The notes under the pieces: generated by a model | Database searches by the model: none | Seen by the model: the letters and a program-made list of their open reading frames with translations, nothing else | What the model was told of the DNA's origin: nothing | Shown: positions 26,791 through 35,669 of the stretch, piece after piece | Layout: every line of letters begins with the position of its first letter | How positions within the stretch are numbered: position 1 is the first letter of the stretch | Translations under genes and position numbers: made by a program | Source: Bog-159 sp963785255 | Lineage (GTDB): Bacteria > Acidobacteriota > Terriglobia > Bryobacterales > Bryobacteraceae | Direction: 5' to 3' | Assembly: GCA_963785255.1 (NCBI GenBank) | Contig: CAWAUR010000017.1 | Span: forward strand, 248,001 to 312,000 | Length of the DNA: 64,000 bases

Positions 26791-26986
26791 GATCGCTCCC
26801 TTACGGTCGCGGCTCGGTAATGTCGCGGCTCGGTAATGTCGCGGCTCGGTAATGTCGCGGCTCGGTAATGTCGGGGCTCGGTAATGTCGGGGCTCGGTAA
26901 TGTCGCGATTCGGTAACAGCCGCGAAGGAACACTTACTGAGCCCGCGCCGGAGCAGTTACTGAGCCGCGACCGTCAGGAAGCGGTC
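26791..26986. repeat. Family A arms flanking a 16-bp tandem array
   Basis: A family A arm (26791-26817) runs into seven tandem units of the 16-mer tcgcggctcggtaatg at 26807-26917. Four units are identical, two carry tcgggg and the last carries tcgcgattc. An opposite family A arm lies at 26957-26986. The array seems to have grown by repeating the outer half of the family A element. Copy number is likely variable between strains. Confidence 0.9.
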
Positions 26987-27124
26987 ACGCGCTCGAAGTG
27001 GTATCGGCGGGCCACCAGCTATGATAGGCACTTGGGTTCGCCACCGATCGAGGATTCCCCTCCTAACGGCCCGCATCGCCGCGCGCCCTCCGCATTAGCT
27101 CGCCTGTGGCAAGCGCGCCGCCGC

Positions 27125-28123
27125 ATGCCGCGCTGGATGCCGCAAGTGCTTTCCTACGCGCTGTCCGCCGCTTGCCTGCTTTGGGTGTTCCATAATTCAA
27201 AACTCGGGGAGCTTCTCCCGCAACCCCGGCAGCTCGAATGGCAATGGGTGGCGCTGGGAGTGGGCCTGGATCTTTCGGTGTATTTCTGCCAGGCGTGGCG
27301 CTGGCTGCTGCTCTACCGGCCGGTGGATCGTTTGCCATTCTGGCGGACGTTGCAGGCAATCTTCGTGGGGCTGTTCGCCAACGAAGTGTTGCCGCTGCGC
27401 GTCGGCGAATTGATCCGCTGCTATCTGGTGGCCCATTGGAACGATCAGCTCACATCGGTGGTATTTGCGTCGGCGGGCATCGAACGGCTCATCGACGGCT
27501 TCTGGATGGTCGTGTCGTTCGTGGTAGTGGCGCAGCACCTCAGCGGCCTTCCCGTATGGTTGACATATACGGTGCGCGCGCTCGAGGTGGTGGTCGCCGT
27601 AGGAATCGTCCTGCTGGCTTACGTGATGCTTCACAAGAGCCATGCGCACGCCATCATCCGGGAAAGCCGTTGGGCAGTCACGCTGCGCCATGTGGTCGAA
27701 GGCTTGCACACCATGGGCAACTGGCGGACGCTCGCGCGTGTGATGCCGGTCAGCCTGCTGTACCTTGTGTTGCAGGTGTTCTCATATTGGGCGCTCATGA
27801 AAGCTTTTGAGTTGGATCTTTCCCTTTGGGATGCCACGGCCGTGCTGGCGATCGTGCGATTGGGCATCGTGGTTCCCAACGCGCCCGCCAATATCGGCCT
27901 GATCAACGCGGCTTGCACGATCGCTTTAACGAATGTCTTCGGTGTGGAAAGGAAGGATGCCAGCGAATTTTCGAACGTATTGTTTCTGGCCGTCACGCTG
28001 CCGTTGCTGGCTGGGGGAGCCATCGCCACGGCGCTCACGGGACTGAACATCGGCGAAATCCATCATCACGCGCGCCAGCGCATGCATGCGACCGAGATCA
28101 AGCCGCCGGAAGATTTGGTGTAG
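27125..28123 (+). CDS. Flippase-like/lysylphosphatidylglycerol synthase TM-domain protein
   Basis: A protein of about 332 residues with eight hydrophobic helices. Family motifs of the LPG_synthase_TM (AglD/UPF0104) group are seen: FANEVLPLRVGELIRCYL, GIERLIDGFWMV and NAPANIGLINAA. Such proteins move or modify lipid-linked molecules. The frame is open to 26900, but that extension is made of translated repeats, so a start at ATG 27125 or 27137 is preferred; neither has a strong ribosome-binding site. Its TAG stop is the first three bases of a family B repeat. Confidence 0.82.
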   Translation: MPRWMPQVLSYALSAACLLWVFHNSKLGELLPQPRQLEWQWVALGVGLDLSVYFCQAWRWLLLYRPVDRLPFWRTLQAIFVGLFANEVLPLRVGELIRCYLVAHWNDQLTSVVFASAGIERLIDGFWMVVSFVVVAQHLSGLPVWLTYTVRALEVVVAVGIVLLAYVMLHKSHAHAIIRESRWAVTLRHVVEGLHTMGNWRTLARVMPVSLLYLVLQVFSYWALMKAFELDLSLWDATAVLAIVRLGIVVPNAPANIGLINAACTIALTNVFGVERKDASEFSNVLFLAVTLPLLAGGAIATALTGLNIGEIHHHARQRMHATEIKPPEDLV

Positions 28124-28271
28124 GACAGGCCTCCCGGCCTGTCCAGGGCGAGCTTCGCTCGCCAAAGAGCGGGCCTACGAGGCCCGCGCAGGCTACGAGC
28201 CAGGCTACGAGCCTGCCCCACAGCGGCGCCAAATGCAGGAAGTCCAGGGACAGGCCGGGAGGCCTGTCCTA
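28121..28271. repeat. Composite of family B pair and family C element
   Basis: Two family B elements, at 28121-28144 and in reverse complement at 28248-28271, flank a family C segment with gggcctacgaggcccgc and a partly duplicated caggctacgagc block. The first element begins with the stop codon of the flippase gene. The whole unit can fold into one long branched hairpin and may terminate transcription. Confidence 0.9.
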
Positions 28272-28321
28272 CCCGGGCGCAGAGCGCCCGTTTATAATCC
28301 GCTAAGGAGATCTTTTCCACC

Positions 28322-29455
28322 ATGACTCGCAGGCAACTCATCGAGAAGGCCGGTACGGCCGTCGCCGCCGGCTTTACCATCGTGCGACCGGAGGCCGTCC
28401 GGGGATCGCAGGCCAATTCCAAAATCGCCGTGGGCCTCATCGGCGTAGGAGGGCGCGGCCAGTTCGATGCCACCATCTGCAATGCCGATCCGCGCGCGCG
28501 CGTCACTGCACTGTGCGATCTGTTTGACGACCGCATCGAAGTGGGCACGCAGAAGATCAAGATCGAGAAGCCCGCGGTCTACAAGGATTACGAAAAGCTG
28601 CTGGCGTCGCGCGATCTGGACGCCGTGATCATTGCCACGCCGCCCTTCGAGCATCCGCGCATGCTGGCCGCGGCCATTGAAGCGCGCAAGCACGTCTACT
28701 GCGAAAAGCCCATGGGCGTGGATCTGGAAGGCGTCAAAACGGTGATCGCGGCCGCCCGCAAAGCCGATCCCAAAAAGAATGTATCGGTGGGTTTTCAGCA
28801 GCGCTATGCCACGGTTTATCTGGAAGCCTACAAGCGCCTGCGCGCCGGCCAGATCGGCGAATTGGTGAACGCCCGCGGCTTCTGGATCGGCAGCGATCCG
28901 TTTACGCGCAAACCGTACGACGATCCGAAAATCGAGCATCTGCGCAACTGGTTCTGCTATCGCGATTACTCGGGCGATTTTATTGTCGAACAGGATTGCC
29001 ACAATTTCGACGTGCTGCATTGGTTCCTGGATGCGCGCCCGATTCGCGCGGTGGGCATGGGCGGCACGAAGGTGCGTACGTCGATGGAGATTCTCGATCA
29101 CCTTACCCTTTCGTTCGAATTCCCCAACGGCATGCACGTGAATTACGAGGCCAATCAACTGAGCCCGCCGGGATTCTCGCGCGTGGGCGAGGAATTCACC
29201 GGCACCAAAGGCGTGCTTGAAACTTCGCGCGCGCGCATGGTTCACCACAAAGGCCGCGACGATGCCGAGACCATGCCGTCGCCGCGCGAAACCACGCACG
29301 ATGCCATCGATGCGTTTCTGACGCGCATCGAGACCGGCGAAGTGGAGAATGTCGGAGAGCGTTCGGCTATCAGCACCTTATTCGCGATCCTGGGCCGCAC
29401 GGCGCTTTATCAAAAACGCGAGGCCGTGTGGAAAGACGAGTTCGGAGATGTCTAG
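28322..29455 (+). CDS. GFO/IDH/MocA-family oxidoreductase, secreted type
   Basis: A 377-residue NAD(P)-dependent oxidoreductase. A Tat-like leader (MTRRQLIEKAGTAVAAGF) precedes the Rossmann fold (VGLIGVGGRGQFDA) and the family motif EKPMGVDLEG with its catalytic-region lysine. The start follows AAGGAGATC. Such proteins act on sugars or inositols and are often exported in Acidobacteria and Planctomycetes. Substrate is unknown, and the gene ends four bases inside the convergent antitoxin gene. Confidence 0.88.
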   Translation: MTRRQLIEKAGTAVAAGFTIVRPEAVRGSQANSKIAVGLIGVGGRGQFDATICNADPRARVTALCDLFDDRIEVGTQKIKIEKPAVYKDYEKLLASRDLDAVIIATPPFEHPRMLAAAIEARKHVYCEKPMGVDLEGVKTVIAAARKADPKKNVSVGFQQRYATVYLEAYKRLRAGQIGELVNARGFWIGSDPFTRKPYDDPKIEHLRNWFCYRDYSGDFIVEQDCHNFDVLHWFLDARPIRAVGMGGTKVRTSMEILDHLTLSFEFPNGMHVNYEANQLSPPGFSRVGEEFTGTKGVLETSRARMVHHKGRDDAETMPSPRETTHDAIDAFLTRIETGEVENVGERSAISTLFAILGRTALYQKREAVWKDEFGDV

Positions 29456-29793
29456 CGGGGACGCTGCGGCCGGACGGACTTACTTGGCTTTCTGTTCGCT
29501 GAGCGCGCGGCCAGCATCGCCGCGCGTAAGGCCTCGTTAATGCGCGTCTGGTACCCCGCGCCTGGGCTTCTGTAGAACGCCAGTATGTCCTTGTCCAGAC
29601 GGATCGACACGATTTCCTTCACGGGCCGGTAGAACTTGCCCCGCACCGCGCGCGCGAACCACTCATCGGTAAGCTCGGGGATGTCGGAGAAGTCGATGTC
29701 TGCATCCCTGATTTTCGCGATCCGCTTCAAGTTCTCCTTCTGCCGCCGAGTGGGTGGGTCGCCGGGTTTTCGTTCATAACGCACGATGGCCAT
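29452..29793 (-). CDS. brnA: BrnA-family antitoxin
   Basis: A 113-residue protein with the BrnA pattern: acidic N-terminal hinge DIDFSDIPELTDEWFARA, then the RHH-like DNA-binding end IVSIRLDKDILAFYRSPGAGYQTRINEAL. The start codon lies inside the tail of a BrnT-like reading frame, as in normal brnTA operons where toxin precedes antitoxin. The antitoxin looks full length, but its toxin gene is truncated, so the operon promoter may also be lost. Confidence 0.85.
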   Translation of the reverse strand: MAIVRYERKPGDPPTRRQKENLKRIAKIRDADIDFSDIPELTDEWFARAVRGKFYRPVKEIVSIRLDKDILAFYRSPGAGYQTRINEALRAAMLAARSANRKPSKSVRPQRPR

Positions 29794-29950
29794 GATCGTA
29801 ACGATTCCTTTCCTTGCGGTTCGCTTTCCGAGCCGAGACGATCCGGATCAGGTCCCCCACGCTCCACGTATGGCAGACAATCAAAACCTCGTACACTAGG
29901 CCGACAGTCTGCCAGGGCTCCTCGCCGTCCACGAAGCGGTCCTGGCAGCC
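29774..29950 (-). pseudogene. brnT: 5-prime-truncated brnT toxin remnant
   Basis: The minus-strand frame reads CQDRFVDGEEPWQTVGLVYE and later IRIVSARKANRKERNRYDHG before a stop at 29774. This matches the C-terminal two thirds of BrnT (DRVVDGEERWQTIG...RIISARKATRRERKRYE). The N-terminal 30 or so residues, with the start codon and part of the RNase fold, are missing: the gene is cut off where the transsulfuration gene ends (29953). A toxin of this length is unlikely to be active. Confidence 0.8.
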
Positions 29951-29952
29951 AT

Positions 29953-31143
29953 CTAACTCCCGCTCGCTATCAGCGCCTGCTCCAGATCCCCGATAATATC
30001 CTCCACCGCCTCAATCCCCACCGACAGGCGTACTAAATTATCCCGAATCCCCATGCGCTCGCGATGGTGCGGCGAGACATCCCGGTGCGAGCTCATCATG
30101 GGATAGAGCATCATGGTATGCACGTCGCCCAGCGACGTCGAGCGTACGATCATCTCGAGCGCGTTCATGAAGCGGAACACTTCCGCGCGGCCGGCGCCTT
30201 TCAATTCGAAGGACACCATGGCGCCGTAGAGTCCGGGCGGCAGCAGGCGCCGGATCTCGGCGGCGTCCGGATGCGCCGGGTCCGCCGGAAAATACACGCG
30301 CTCCACGGCCGGATGCGACGCCAGCCAGGAAGCCACGCGGCAGGCATTGGCGCATTGCCGCTCCATGCGCAGCGGCATGGTCTTGATGCCACGCATGGTC
30401 AGATAGCTTTCGAAAGGCCCCAGCACCGGACCGATGGCGCGCGAGAGTGTCCGCAGCCCGTCGTAATGCTGCGCATCGCTCACCACGATACCGCCCAACA
30501 CGTCGCCGTGTCCGGCCAGATACTTGGTCGCGCTATGCACCGCGAAATGCGCGCCGAGCTCCAGCGGCCGCACCAGCAACGGCGTGGCGAAGGTATTATC
30601 CACAATCACGGCGGCGCCCGCGGCGCGCACCATTTCGGCGATCCGATCGAGCGGCGCCACGCGCAGCAGCGGGTTGGAAATGGTTTCGAGCAGCACGCAA
30701 CCGGGTTTGGATTCCTCCAGCGCATCACGGAACGCGTCCGGATCGCACACATCCGTAAACCGCACGGTCACACCGGAGGGTTCCATCACGTTCAACAGCA
30801 GGCTGACCGTGGCGCCGTACAGCGCATGCGCGGCCAGCACGGATTTGCGCCGGTCGGCGAGCGCCGCCAGCAACGCCATGTGAAGGGCCGCCATGCCGGA
30901 GCCGCAAGCCAGCGCGCCGTGGCCGCTTTCGAGCGCGGCCGCTAGTTCCTCGAGCGCCGCATTGGTGGGATTGTCGTAACGCGCGTAGCAGTAACCCGGA
31001 TCTTCCTTGGCGAACACCCGGTCCAACTGTTCCATGCTCTCGTAGAAGTAACTGGAGGCGGTATAAATCGGAGTGGTTGAAGCTACGTGCGCGCCGGTCT
31101 TCTTACGGTCGCCCGCATGCACTGCCTTCGTTTGTATCTTCAC
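29953..31143 (-). CDS. Cys/Met metabolism PLP-dependent enzyme (cystathionine gamma-synthase/lyase type)
   Basis: A 396-residue fold-type I PLP enzyme. The cofactor lysine lies in HSATKYLAGHGD, with the phosphate-binding CGSGMAALHM segment and YARYDNPTNAALEELAA near the N-terminus. It could be a cystathionine gamma-synthase, beta-lyase or gamma-lyase; sequence alone does not decide. The GTG start overlaps the cysS stop by four bases, so it is translated with cysS, linking cysteine/methionine metabolism with cysteinyl-tRNA synthesis. Confidence 0.88.
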   Translation of the reverse strand: MKIQTKAVHAGDRKKTGAHVASTTPIYTASSYFYESMEQLDRVFAKEDPGYCYARYDNPTNAALEELAAALESGHGALACGSGMAALHMALLAALADRRKSVLAAHALYGATVSLLLNVMEPSGVTVRFTDVCDPDAFRDALEESKPGCVLLETISNPLLRVAPLDRIAEMVRAAGAAVIVDNTFATPLLVRPLELGAHFAVHSATKYLAGHGDVLGGIVVSDAQHYDGLRTLSRAIGPVLGPFESYLTMRGIKTMPLRMERQCANACRVASWLASHPAVERVYFPADPAHPDAAEIRRLLPPGLYGAMVSFELKGAGRAEVFRFMNALEMIVRSTSLGDVHTMMLYPMMSSHRDVSPHHRERMGIRDNLVRLSVGIEAVEDIIGDLEQALIASGS

Positions 31144-32546
31144 GATGACTTCCTTTTCCAGCGTGTACCTGACTTAGTATCTTCCAGAATAACTCCCTGT
31201 TCGAGTAACTGCTGGCGGATCTGATCGGAGAGCGTGAAGTTGCGCGCCTTCTTGGCATCGTTGCGCGCCTGGATCCGCGTTTCCACTTCCGCATCGCCGA
31301 TCTGCCCGCTTTCCACGGTGGGCTCCAGCACGGCAAATACGGAATCGAAGCGCGCCAGGAAATCGAGCGCCGGTCGACGGTTATCCGCCCGCATATCGCC
31401 CGCATCCATGGCGCTGTTGACGTCTCTCAAGTACTCGAACATGGCCGCCAGCGCCCCCGCCGTATTCAGATCGTCGTCCATCGCGGCGGTGAATTGCGCC
31501 TGCGCGGCGGTAGTGCGCTCGGCCAGCGCCTGGTGCATGCCCTCGGCGAAGGCTCCGGTTTCCAACCGCAGCTTGAAATTGCGCAGCCGTTCGATGGCCG
31601 TCTTGGCGGATTGCAGACCATCGAACGTAAAGTTCAGCGTCTTGCGGTAAGGCACCGATGCCAGCAGATAGCGCACGGCTTCCGGCGCATAACCGCGGCC
31701 GAGTATGTCGCGCAGAGTAAAGAAATTGCCCAGCGACTTAGACATCTTCTGGCCTTCCACCATCAGAAACTCGGCGTGCAGCCAGAAGCGCGCGAACGGC
31801 TTGCCGGTAAGCGATTCGGATTGCGCGATTTCATTTTCATGATGCGGGAAGATCAGATCGACGCCGCCGGCGTGGATATCCAGAGTCGCGCCCAGATACT
31901 GAATGGCCATCACCGAGCACTCGATGTGCCAGCCCGGACGCCCGGGGCCGATCTCTTCGTCCCAAAAGAATTCGCCTTCTTTGGGAGCTTTCCAGAGCGC
32001 GAAATCGCGCGCGTCCGCCTTTTCGTACTCATCCACATCCACGCGGGCGCCGGCGCGGATGCCGCTGAAATCGTTATGCGACAGCTTGCCGTACGCCGGA
32101 AAAGTAGCGATGCGGAAGTAGATCGAGCCATCGCTCGAGTAAGTGTGTCCACCGGCGGAAAGCCGTTCGATGGCCTGCGCCATCTCGTGAATATGTTCGG
32201 TGGCGGGAGTCACATGCTCGGGAGTTTCCAGGCGCAGCAGAGTGCAATCGTCGCGGAAGGCTTGCTTGTAATGCGCGGTATACTCGTCGAGCGACTGGTT
32301 GCGCGCCACGGCGTTGCGGATGATTTTATCGTCCACGTCGGTAATGTTCATGACGTGGTCGAGACGGAAGCCGCTGGCGCGTAGCCATCGGCGCAGCAGA
32401 TCGACGAACGTAAATGTTCGGAAATTGCCGATGTGCGCATAGTCGTAGACCGTGGGTCCGCAAGTGTACATGCGGACGGTGTTATCCCGCTCCGGAGTGA
32501 ACTCGGCGGTTTGCTGCGTGAGCGTATTGTAGAAGCGCAGGGGCAT
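31140..32546 (-). CDS. cysS: Cysteinyl-tRNA synthetase
   Basis: A 468-residue class I synthetase that charges tRNA-Cys. The zinc/HIGH region reads MYTCGPTVYDYAHIGNFRTF and the KMSKS motif is EGQKMSKSLGN. Also seen are WHIECSVMA and IFPHHENEIAQSE, which carry zinc ligands. The start at 32546 (MPLRFYNTLTQ) matches the usual N-terminus; an ATG at 32564 is the alternative. It is the first gene of an operon with the transsulfuration enzyme. Confidence 0.95.
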   Translation of the reverse strand: MPLRFYNTLTQQTAEFTPERDNTVRMYTCGPTVYDYAHIGNFRTFTFVDLLRRWLRASGFRLDHVMNITDVDDKIIRNAVARNQSLDEYTAHYKQAFRDDCTLLRLETPEHVTPATEHIHEMAQAIERLSAGGHTYSSDGSIYFRIATFPAYGKLSHNDFSGIRAGARVDVDEYEKADARDFALWKAPKEGEFFWDEEIGPGRPGWHIECSVMAIQYLGATLDIHAGGVDLIFPHHENEIAQSESLTGKPFARFWLHAEFLMVEGQKMSKSLGNFFTLRDILGRGYAPEAVRYLLASVPYRKTLNFTFDGLQSAKTAIERLRNFKLRLETGAFAEGMHQALAERTTAAQAQFTAAMDDDLNTAGALAAMFEYLRDVNSAMDAGDMRADNRRPALDFLARFDSVFAVLEPTVESGQIGDAEVETRIQARNDAKKARNFTLSDQIRQQLLEQGVILEDTKSGTRWKRKSS

Positions 32547-32646
32547 GGCGAGGGGAAATTTCATCGTAGCAGAAGGCGGCGCGACGGCTGTTCGGCCCGG
32601 CCCACAACCCACCACCCACAACCCACCTCCCTGTTAGTATCGTCCG

Positions 32647-33981
32647 ATGGCCGAACCTCACGAACTCAAGCGCGGACTGGGACTGCTCGAAGCCACTGCC
32701 TTGAACATGAGCAATATGGTCGGGGTGGGGCCTTTCGTGACCATCCCGCTGCTCATCGGCGCGATGGGCGGTCCGCAATGCATCCTCGGCTGGGCCGCGG
32801 GCGCGATCTTATCGCTCGCCGATGGCCTGGTATGGGCCGAACTGGCGGCCGCCATGCCGGGCGAAGGCGGCAGCTATCTGTACCTGCGCGAAGCGTTCCG
32901 CTTTACACGGCTGGGCACGCTGCTGCCGTTCCTGTTCGTCTGGCAGTTCATCTTTAGCGGACCGCTCGAAATTGCATCCGGATATATCGGATTCGCGCAA
33001 TACCTGAGCTATTTCCGCGCCGGCATGGGCGCTTGGGAAATGCGCGGCGCGGTGCTGCTGGTGGGGGTGCTGGTGATCGCGCTTCTCTATCGGGGCATCC
33101 AGTCGGTAGGCCGGTTGACGGTGGTGCTGTGGATCGGCATGCTGGCCACCGTCGCGTGGATCGTGGCCGCCGGATTCATGCATTTCGACGCGCACCGCGC
33201 GTTCGATTTTCCGCCCCACGCGTTCGCCATCACGCCCGCGTTCATGTCGGGACTGGGCAGCGCGACGCTCATCGCTATGTACAATTATCTGGGCTACTAC
33301 GGCATCTGTTTCGTAGGCGGCGAGGTGCGCCGGCCGGAGCGCACCATCCCGCGCTCCATCGTGCTCTCCGTGCTGGCGGTGGGCGCGATGTTCGCCGCCA
33401 TGACGGTGGCCATCATGGGGGTGGTGCCATGGCGCGAGGCGGCCCAATCGAAATTCGTGGCCGCGCGTTTCATGGAGACGCTGTACGGGCCGTGGGCGGG
33501 CCGCGCGGTGACTGTGCTGATCCTCTGGTCGGCTGTGGCTTCCGTGTTCTGCCTGCTGCTGGCGTACAGCCGCGTGCCCTACGCCGCGGCCCTCGATGGC
33601 TACTTCTGGAAGCCGTTCGCGCGCCTGCACCCCAAGGGCGATTTCCCGTATGTGTCGCTGCTGGTGATCGGCGGATTAGCCATCGCGGGCGGCATGTTGA
33701 GCCTCGATTGGGTAGTTTCGGCGATCCTGACGGCGCGCGTGCTGGTGCAGTTCATCGGGCAGATCGGCGCGGTGGAAGTGCTGCGCCGGTCGCGGCCCGA
33801 CGTGCCCCGGCCGTTCCGGATGTGGCTCTACCCGCTGCCCAGCGTGCTGGCGCTGGCGGGTTGGATCTACGTGTTCGTTACTTCGGGGCCTATGTTTATG
33901 CTGTGCGGCGCGGGAGTGCTGGTGACTGGGGCCGCGGCGTTTGTGGTCTGGCGGCGGTATGCGGCGCGGGAGATCCGATAG
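32647..33981 (+). CDS. APC-superfamily amino-acid permease
   Basis: A 444-residue protein with twelve hydrophobic helices. The substrate-binding unwound helix 1 is seen as NMSNMVGVGPFVTIP, and the family loop GGSYLYLREAF follows helix 2. The amino acid or amine transported is unknown. It is divergent from cysS with a gap of about 100 bases. The small antitoxin frame follows directly after its stop. Confidence 0.88.
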   Translation: MAEPHELKRGLGLLEATALNMSNMVGVGPFVTIPLLIGAMGGPQCILGWAAGAILSLADGLVWAELAAAMPGEGGSYLYLREAFRFTRLGTLLPFLFVWQFIFSGPLEIASGYIGFAQYLSYFRAGMGAWEMRGAVLLVGVLVIALLYRGIQSVGRLTVVLWIGMLATVAWIVAAGFMHFDAHRAFDFPPHAFAITPAFMSGLGSATLIAMYNYLGYYGICFVGGEVRRPERTIPRSIVLSVLAVGAMFAAMTVAIMGVVPWREAAQSKFVAARFMETLYGPWAGRAVTVLILWSAVASVFCLLLAYSRVPYAAALDGYFWKPFARLHPKGDFPYVSLLVIGGLAIAGGMLSLDWVVSAILTARVLVQFIGQIGAVEVLRRSRPDVPRPFRMWLYPLPSVLALAGWIYVFVTSGPMFMLCGAGVLVTGAAAFVVWRRYAAREIR

Positions 33982-33995
33982 AATGAAGCCGAGGG

Positions 33996-34193
33996 ACGCA
34001 GACGAGCAAGAAACAAATCATCGTTCAGGAACTGGAAAGCGTGCCGGAGAAGGATCTCGACGCTTTACTCGCCTTCATCCACACCCTCAAATCCAGAAAT
34101 GCGGAAGACGCCGCGCCGGCTCTCCTGGCTGAGTCCGCCTTGGCGAAGGACTGGCTCTCACCCGAGGAGGAAGCGGCTTTGGCAAATTTGTAA
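33996..34193 (+). CDS. Small antitoxin of a mazEF-like pair, start codon lost or non-standard
   Basis: A 65-residue frame reading QTSKKQIIVQELESVPEKDLD then LAFIHTLKSRNAED and ending WLSPEEEAALANL. This is the pattern of the small DUF2281-like antitoxins found before MazF/PemK toxins. No ATG, GTG or TTG exists between the upstream in-frame stop (33984) and the conserved region; the expected start position holds ACG (33996) after GAGGG. Either ACG is used inefficiently, the GTG at about 34038 is used, or the gene is silent. The toxin after it is broken. Confidence 0.6.
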   Translation, partial: TQTSKKQIIVQELESVPEKDLDALLAFIHTLKSRNAEDAAPALLAESALAKDWLSPEEEAALANL

Positions 34194-34437
34194 AAGGGGA
34201 CGTGGTGCCGACGTCGTTCTTTGCCAGATTACAAGCCGAGCCAGATCGGACGAATATTCGGTTGCGTTGGACAGCGCCGATTTCGAACACGGTGGCTTGA
34301 ATCAGTCAAGCCGAATACGGCCCAACCGGCTGTTCACGGCCGATTCGAGCATCATACTCTACGCCACGGGCCGCATCCTTGACGACAAGTTGAGGCAAGC
34401 CACGAACGCCGTCATCTCGATCCTGAATCAGCCGTAA
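34181..34437 (+). pseudogene. MazF/PemK-like toxin, internal deletion and frameshift
   Basis: The N-terminal MazF start KFVKGDVV is readable at 34184-34207 in one frame. The C-terminal half, DVVLCQITSRARSDEYSVAL then DFEHGGLNQSSRIRPNRLFT, is readable to 34437 in another. Roughly 25-30 codons between them are missing. GACGT occurs on both sides of the junction (34199-34203 and 34210-34214), suggesting a deletion by microhomology. The conserved N-terminal core of the toxin (PFPFSD...KRRPALV in relatives) is absent, so the product cannot be functional. Confidence 0.85.
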
Positions 34438-34482
34438 TACAGCGCCGTTGCGGAGCAGACACGTTTCGTTTAAGATCAAAGT

Positions 34483-35193
34483 ATGCATGCCGAAGAACAC
34501 GTTGACGCCGCAGTCTCCCGAATCGCGGCGGCCATCGGCGAGCCCGCGCGGGCGCGCATGCTTTATTGCCTGGCGGACGGCCACGCCCGCAACAGTACCG
34601 AACTGGCCATGGTTGCGGAGGTCAGCCCGTCCACGGCCAGCGTACATCTCGGCCGGCTCAGCACCGAACGTCTGGTGAAAGTGACGGCCCAAGGAAAGCA
34701 TCGCTACTACAGTTTGGAGGGGCCTAACGTGGCCCATGCGCTGGAAAGTCTGAGCGTGCTGGCCGGAGGAGACCACAGCCAGTTTGTGCCGCATACGCCC
34801 AGCCGGCTACGCGCGGCGCGCACTTGTTACGACCACCTGGCGGGGACCTTGGGCGTATCGCTACACGACCGATTTAAAGCGCTCGGATGGCTATCGGCCG
34901 ATTCCACCGGCACGGACAACGGGTACGCCGTCACACCCGCCGGAGCGAAGGCGTTTCAAGCGCTGGGTATCGACGTTGAAGAAGTTCGCGCGCTCCGCCG
35001 CCGCTTCGCGTATGCCTGCCTCGACTGGAGCGAACGCCGGCCGCACATCGGCGGCGCGCTGGGCGCGGCTATTTTGAATGTGGCACTGAAAAAGAAGTGG
35101 GTGGTTCAGGATCTCGATAGCCGGGCTTTGGATGTCACCAGTCTGGGGCGGAGAGAACTGTGGGCGCGATTTGGGCTGCGGGTGGCGGAATAA
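34483..35193 (+). CDS. ArsR-family transcriptional regulator
   Basis: A 236-residue regulator. The winged helix-turn-helix lies at about residues 10-85 (IGEPARARMLYCLADGHARN; VSPSTASVHLGRLSTERLV). The C-terminal half includes an RRPHIGGALGAAI segment typical of long ArsR members (YczG-like). No metal-binding cysteine set is obvious. Its 3-prime end overlaps the convergent zinc-ribbon gene by 88 bases. Target genes are unknown. Confidence 0.85.
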   Translation: MHAEEHVDAAVSRIAAAIGEPARARMLYCLADGHARNSTELAMVAEVSPSTASVHLGRLSTERLVKVTAQGKHRYYSLEGPNVAHALESLSVLAGGDHSQFVPHTPSRLRAARTCYDHLAGTLGVSLHDRFKALGWLSADSTGTDNGYAVTPAGAKAFQALGIDVEEVRALRRRFAYACLDWSERRPHIGGALGAAILNVALKKKWVVQDLDSRALDVTSLGRRELWARFGLRVAE

Positions 35194-35669
35194 TTCCTCT
35201 GTGAGGCCCTGGGCGCGAAGGCGCTCGGCTTGAAATGCGTGAACACGAACCAGATCACCGCCAGGCTGCATGCCGCCAAAAACGCCGCGATGGCCAGTCT
35301 GACCCATGGCCGCGACAGCCAGCCGCGCACGCTCTCGGGCTCCTCCTGGTATGGCTTCAGAAAACGGCGCTGCAAACTGGATGGCAGATTCTGAATGGCG
35401 CGCGCCACCTCTTCGCGCCCGCGGCGGTCGGCAATCAAAATCGTAGCTGCGTTTAACCCGTTGGTGGATTTCAAGAGCTTTCGACGCAGTGGCGGCGGCA
35501 CTTCCTTCACCGACCGGAAAACGGCGTCCGTCTCGCCCACCGAGATCAGGATCGTGGAACTCTTCATCACGCCTGATTTGACCGGCCCATACGCCGCGCC
35601 GCAATGGGGACAGGCGGGTCCGTCTGCGGCGTCGAATTTTCTTCCACAGCGCCCACAACGCATACTCAT
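35106..35669 (-). CDS. Zinc-ribbon protein with one membrane helix
   Basis: A 187-residue protein. The N-terminus has two CxxC knuckles (CGRC and CPHC), a rubredoxin-like zinc ribbon. A single transmembrane helix (about residues 125-145, LAIAAFLAACSLAVIWFVF) is near the C-terminus. Its start overlaps the LysR gene stop by four bases (ATGA), so it is translated with that regulator. The role is unknown; the 3-prime end overlaps arsR on the other strand. Confidence 0.7.
   Translation of the reverse strand: MSMRCGRCGRKFDAADGPACPHCGAAYGPVKSGVMKSSTILISVGETDAVFRSVKEVPPPLRRKLLKSTNGLNAATILIADRRGREEVARAIQNLPSSLQRRFLKPYQEEPESVRGWLSRPWVRLAIAAFLAACSLAVIWFVFTHFKPSAFAPRASQRNYSATRSPNRAHSSLRPRLVTSKARLSRS

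Noticed and set aside
26807..26917. Possible CRISPR array
   Set aside because: The 16-base units are directly adjacent without spacers, and no cas gene is in the window; it is a simple tandem array.
26900..27124. N-terminal extension of the flippase-like gene
   Set aside because: The first 75 codons of the open frame are translated family A repeat and arginine-rich low-complexity sequence; family members start near 27125.
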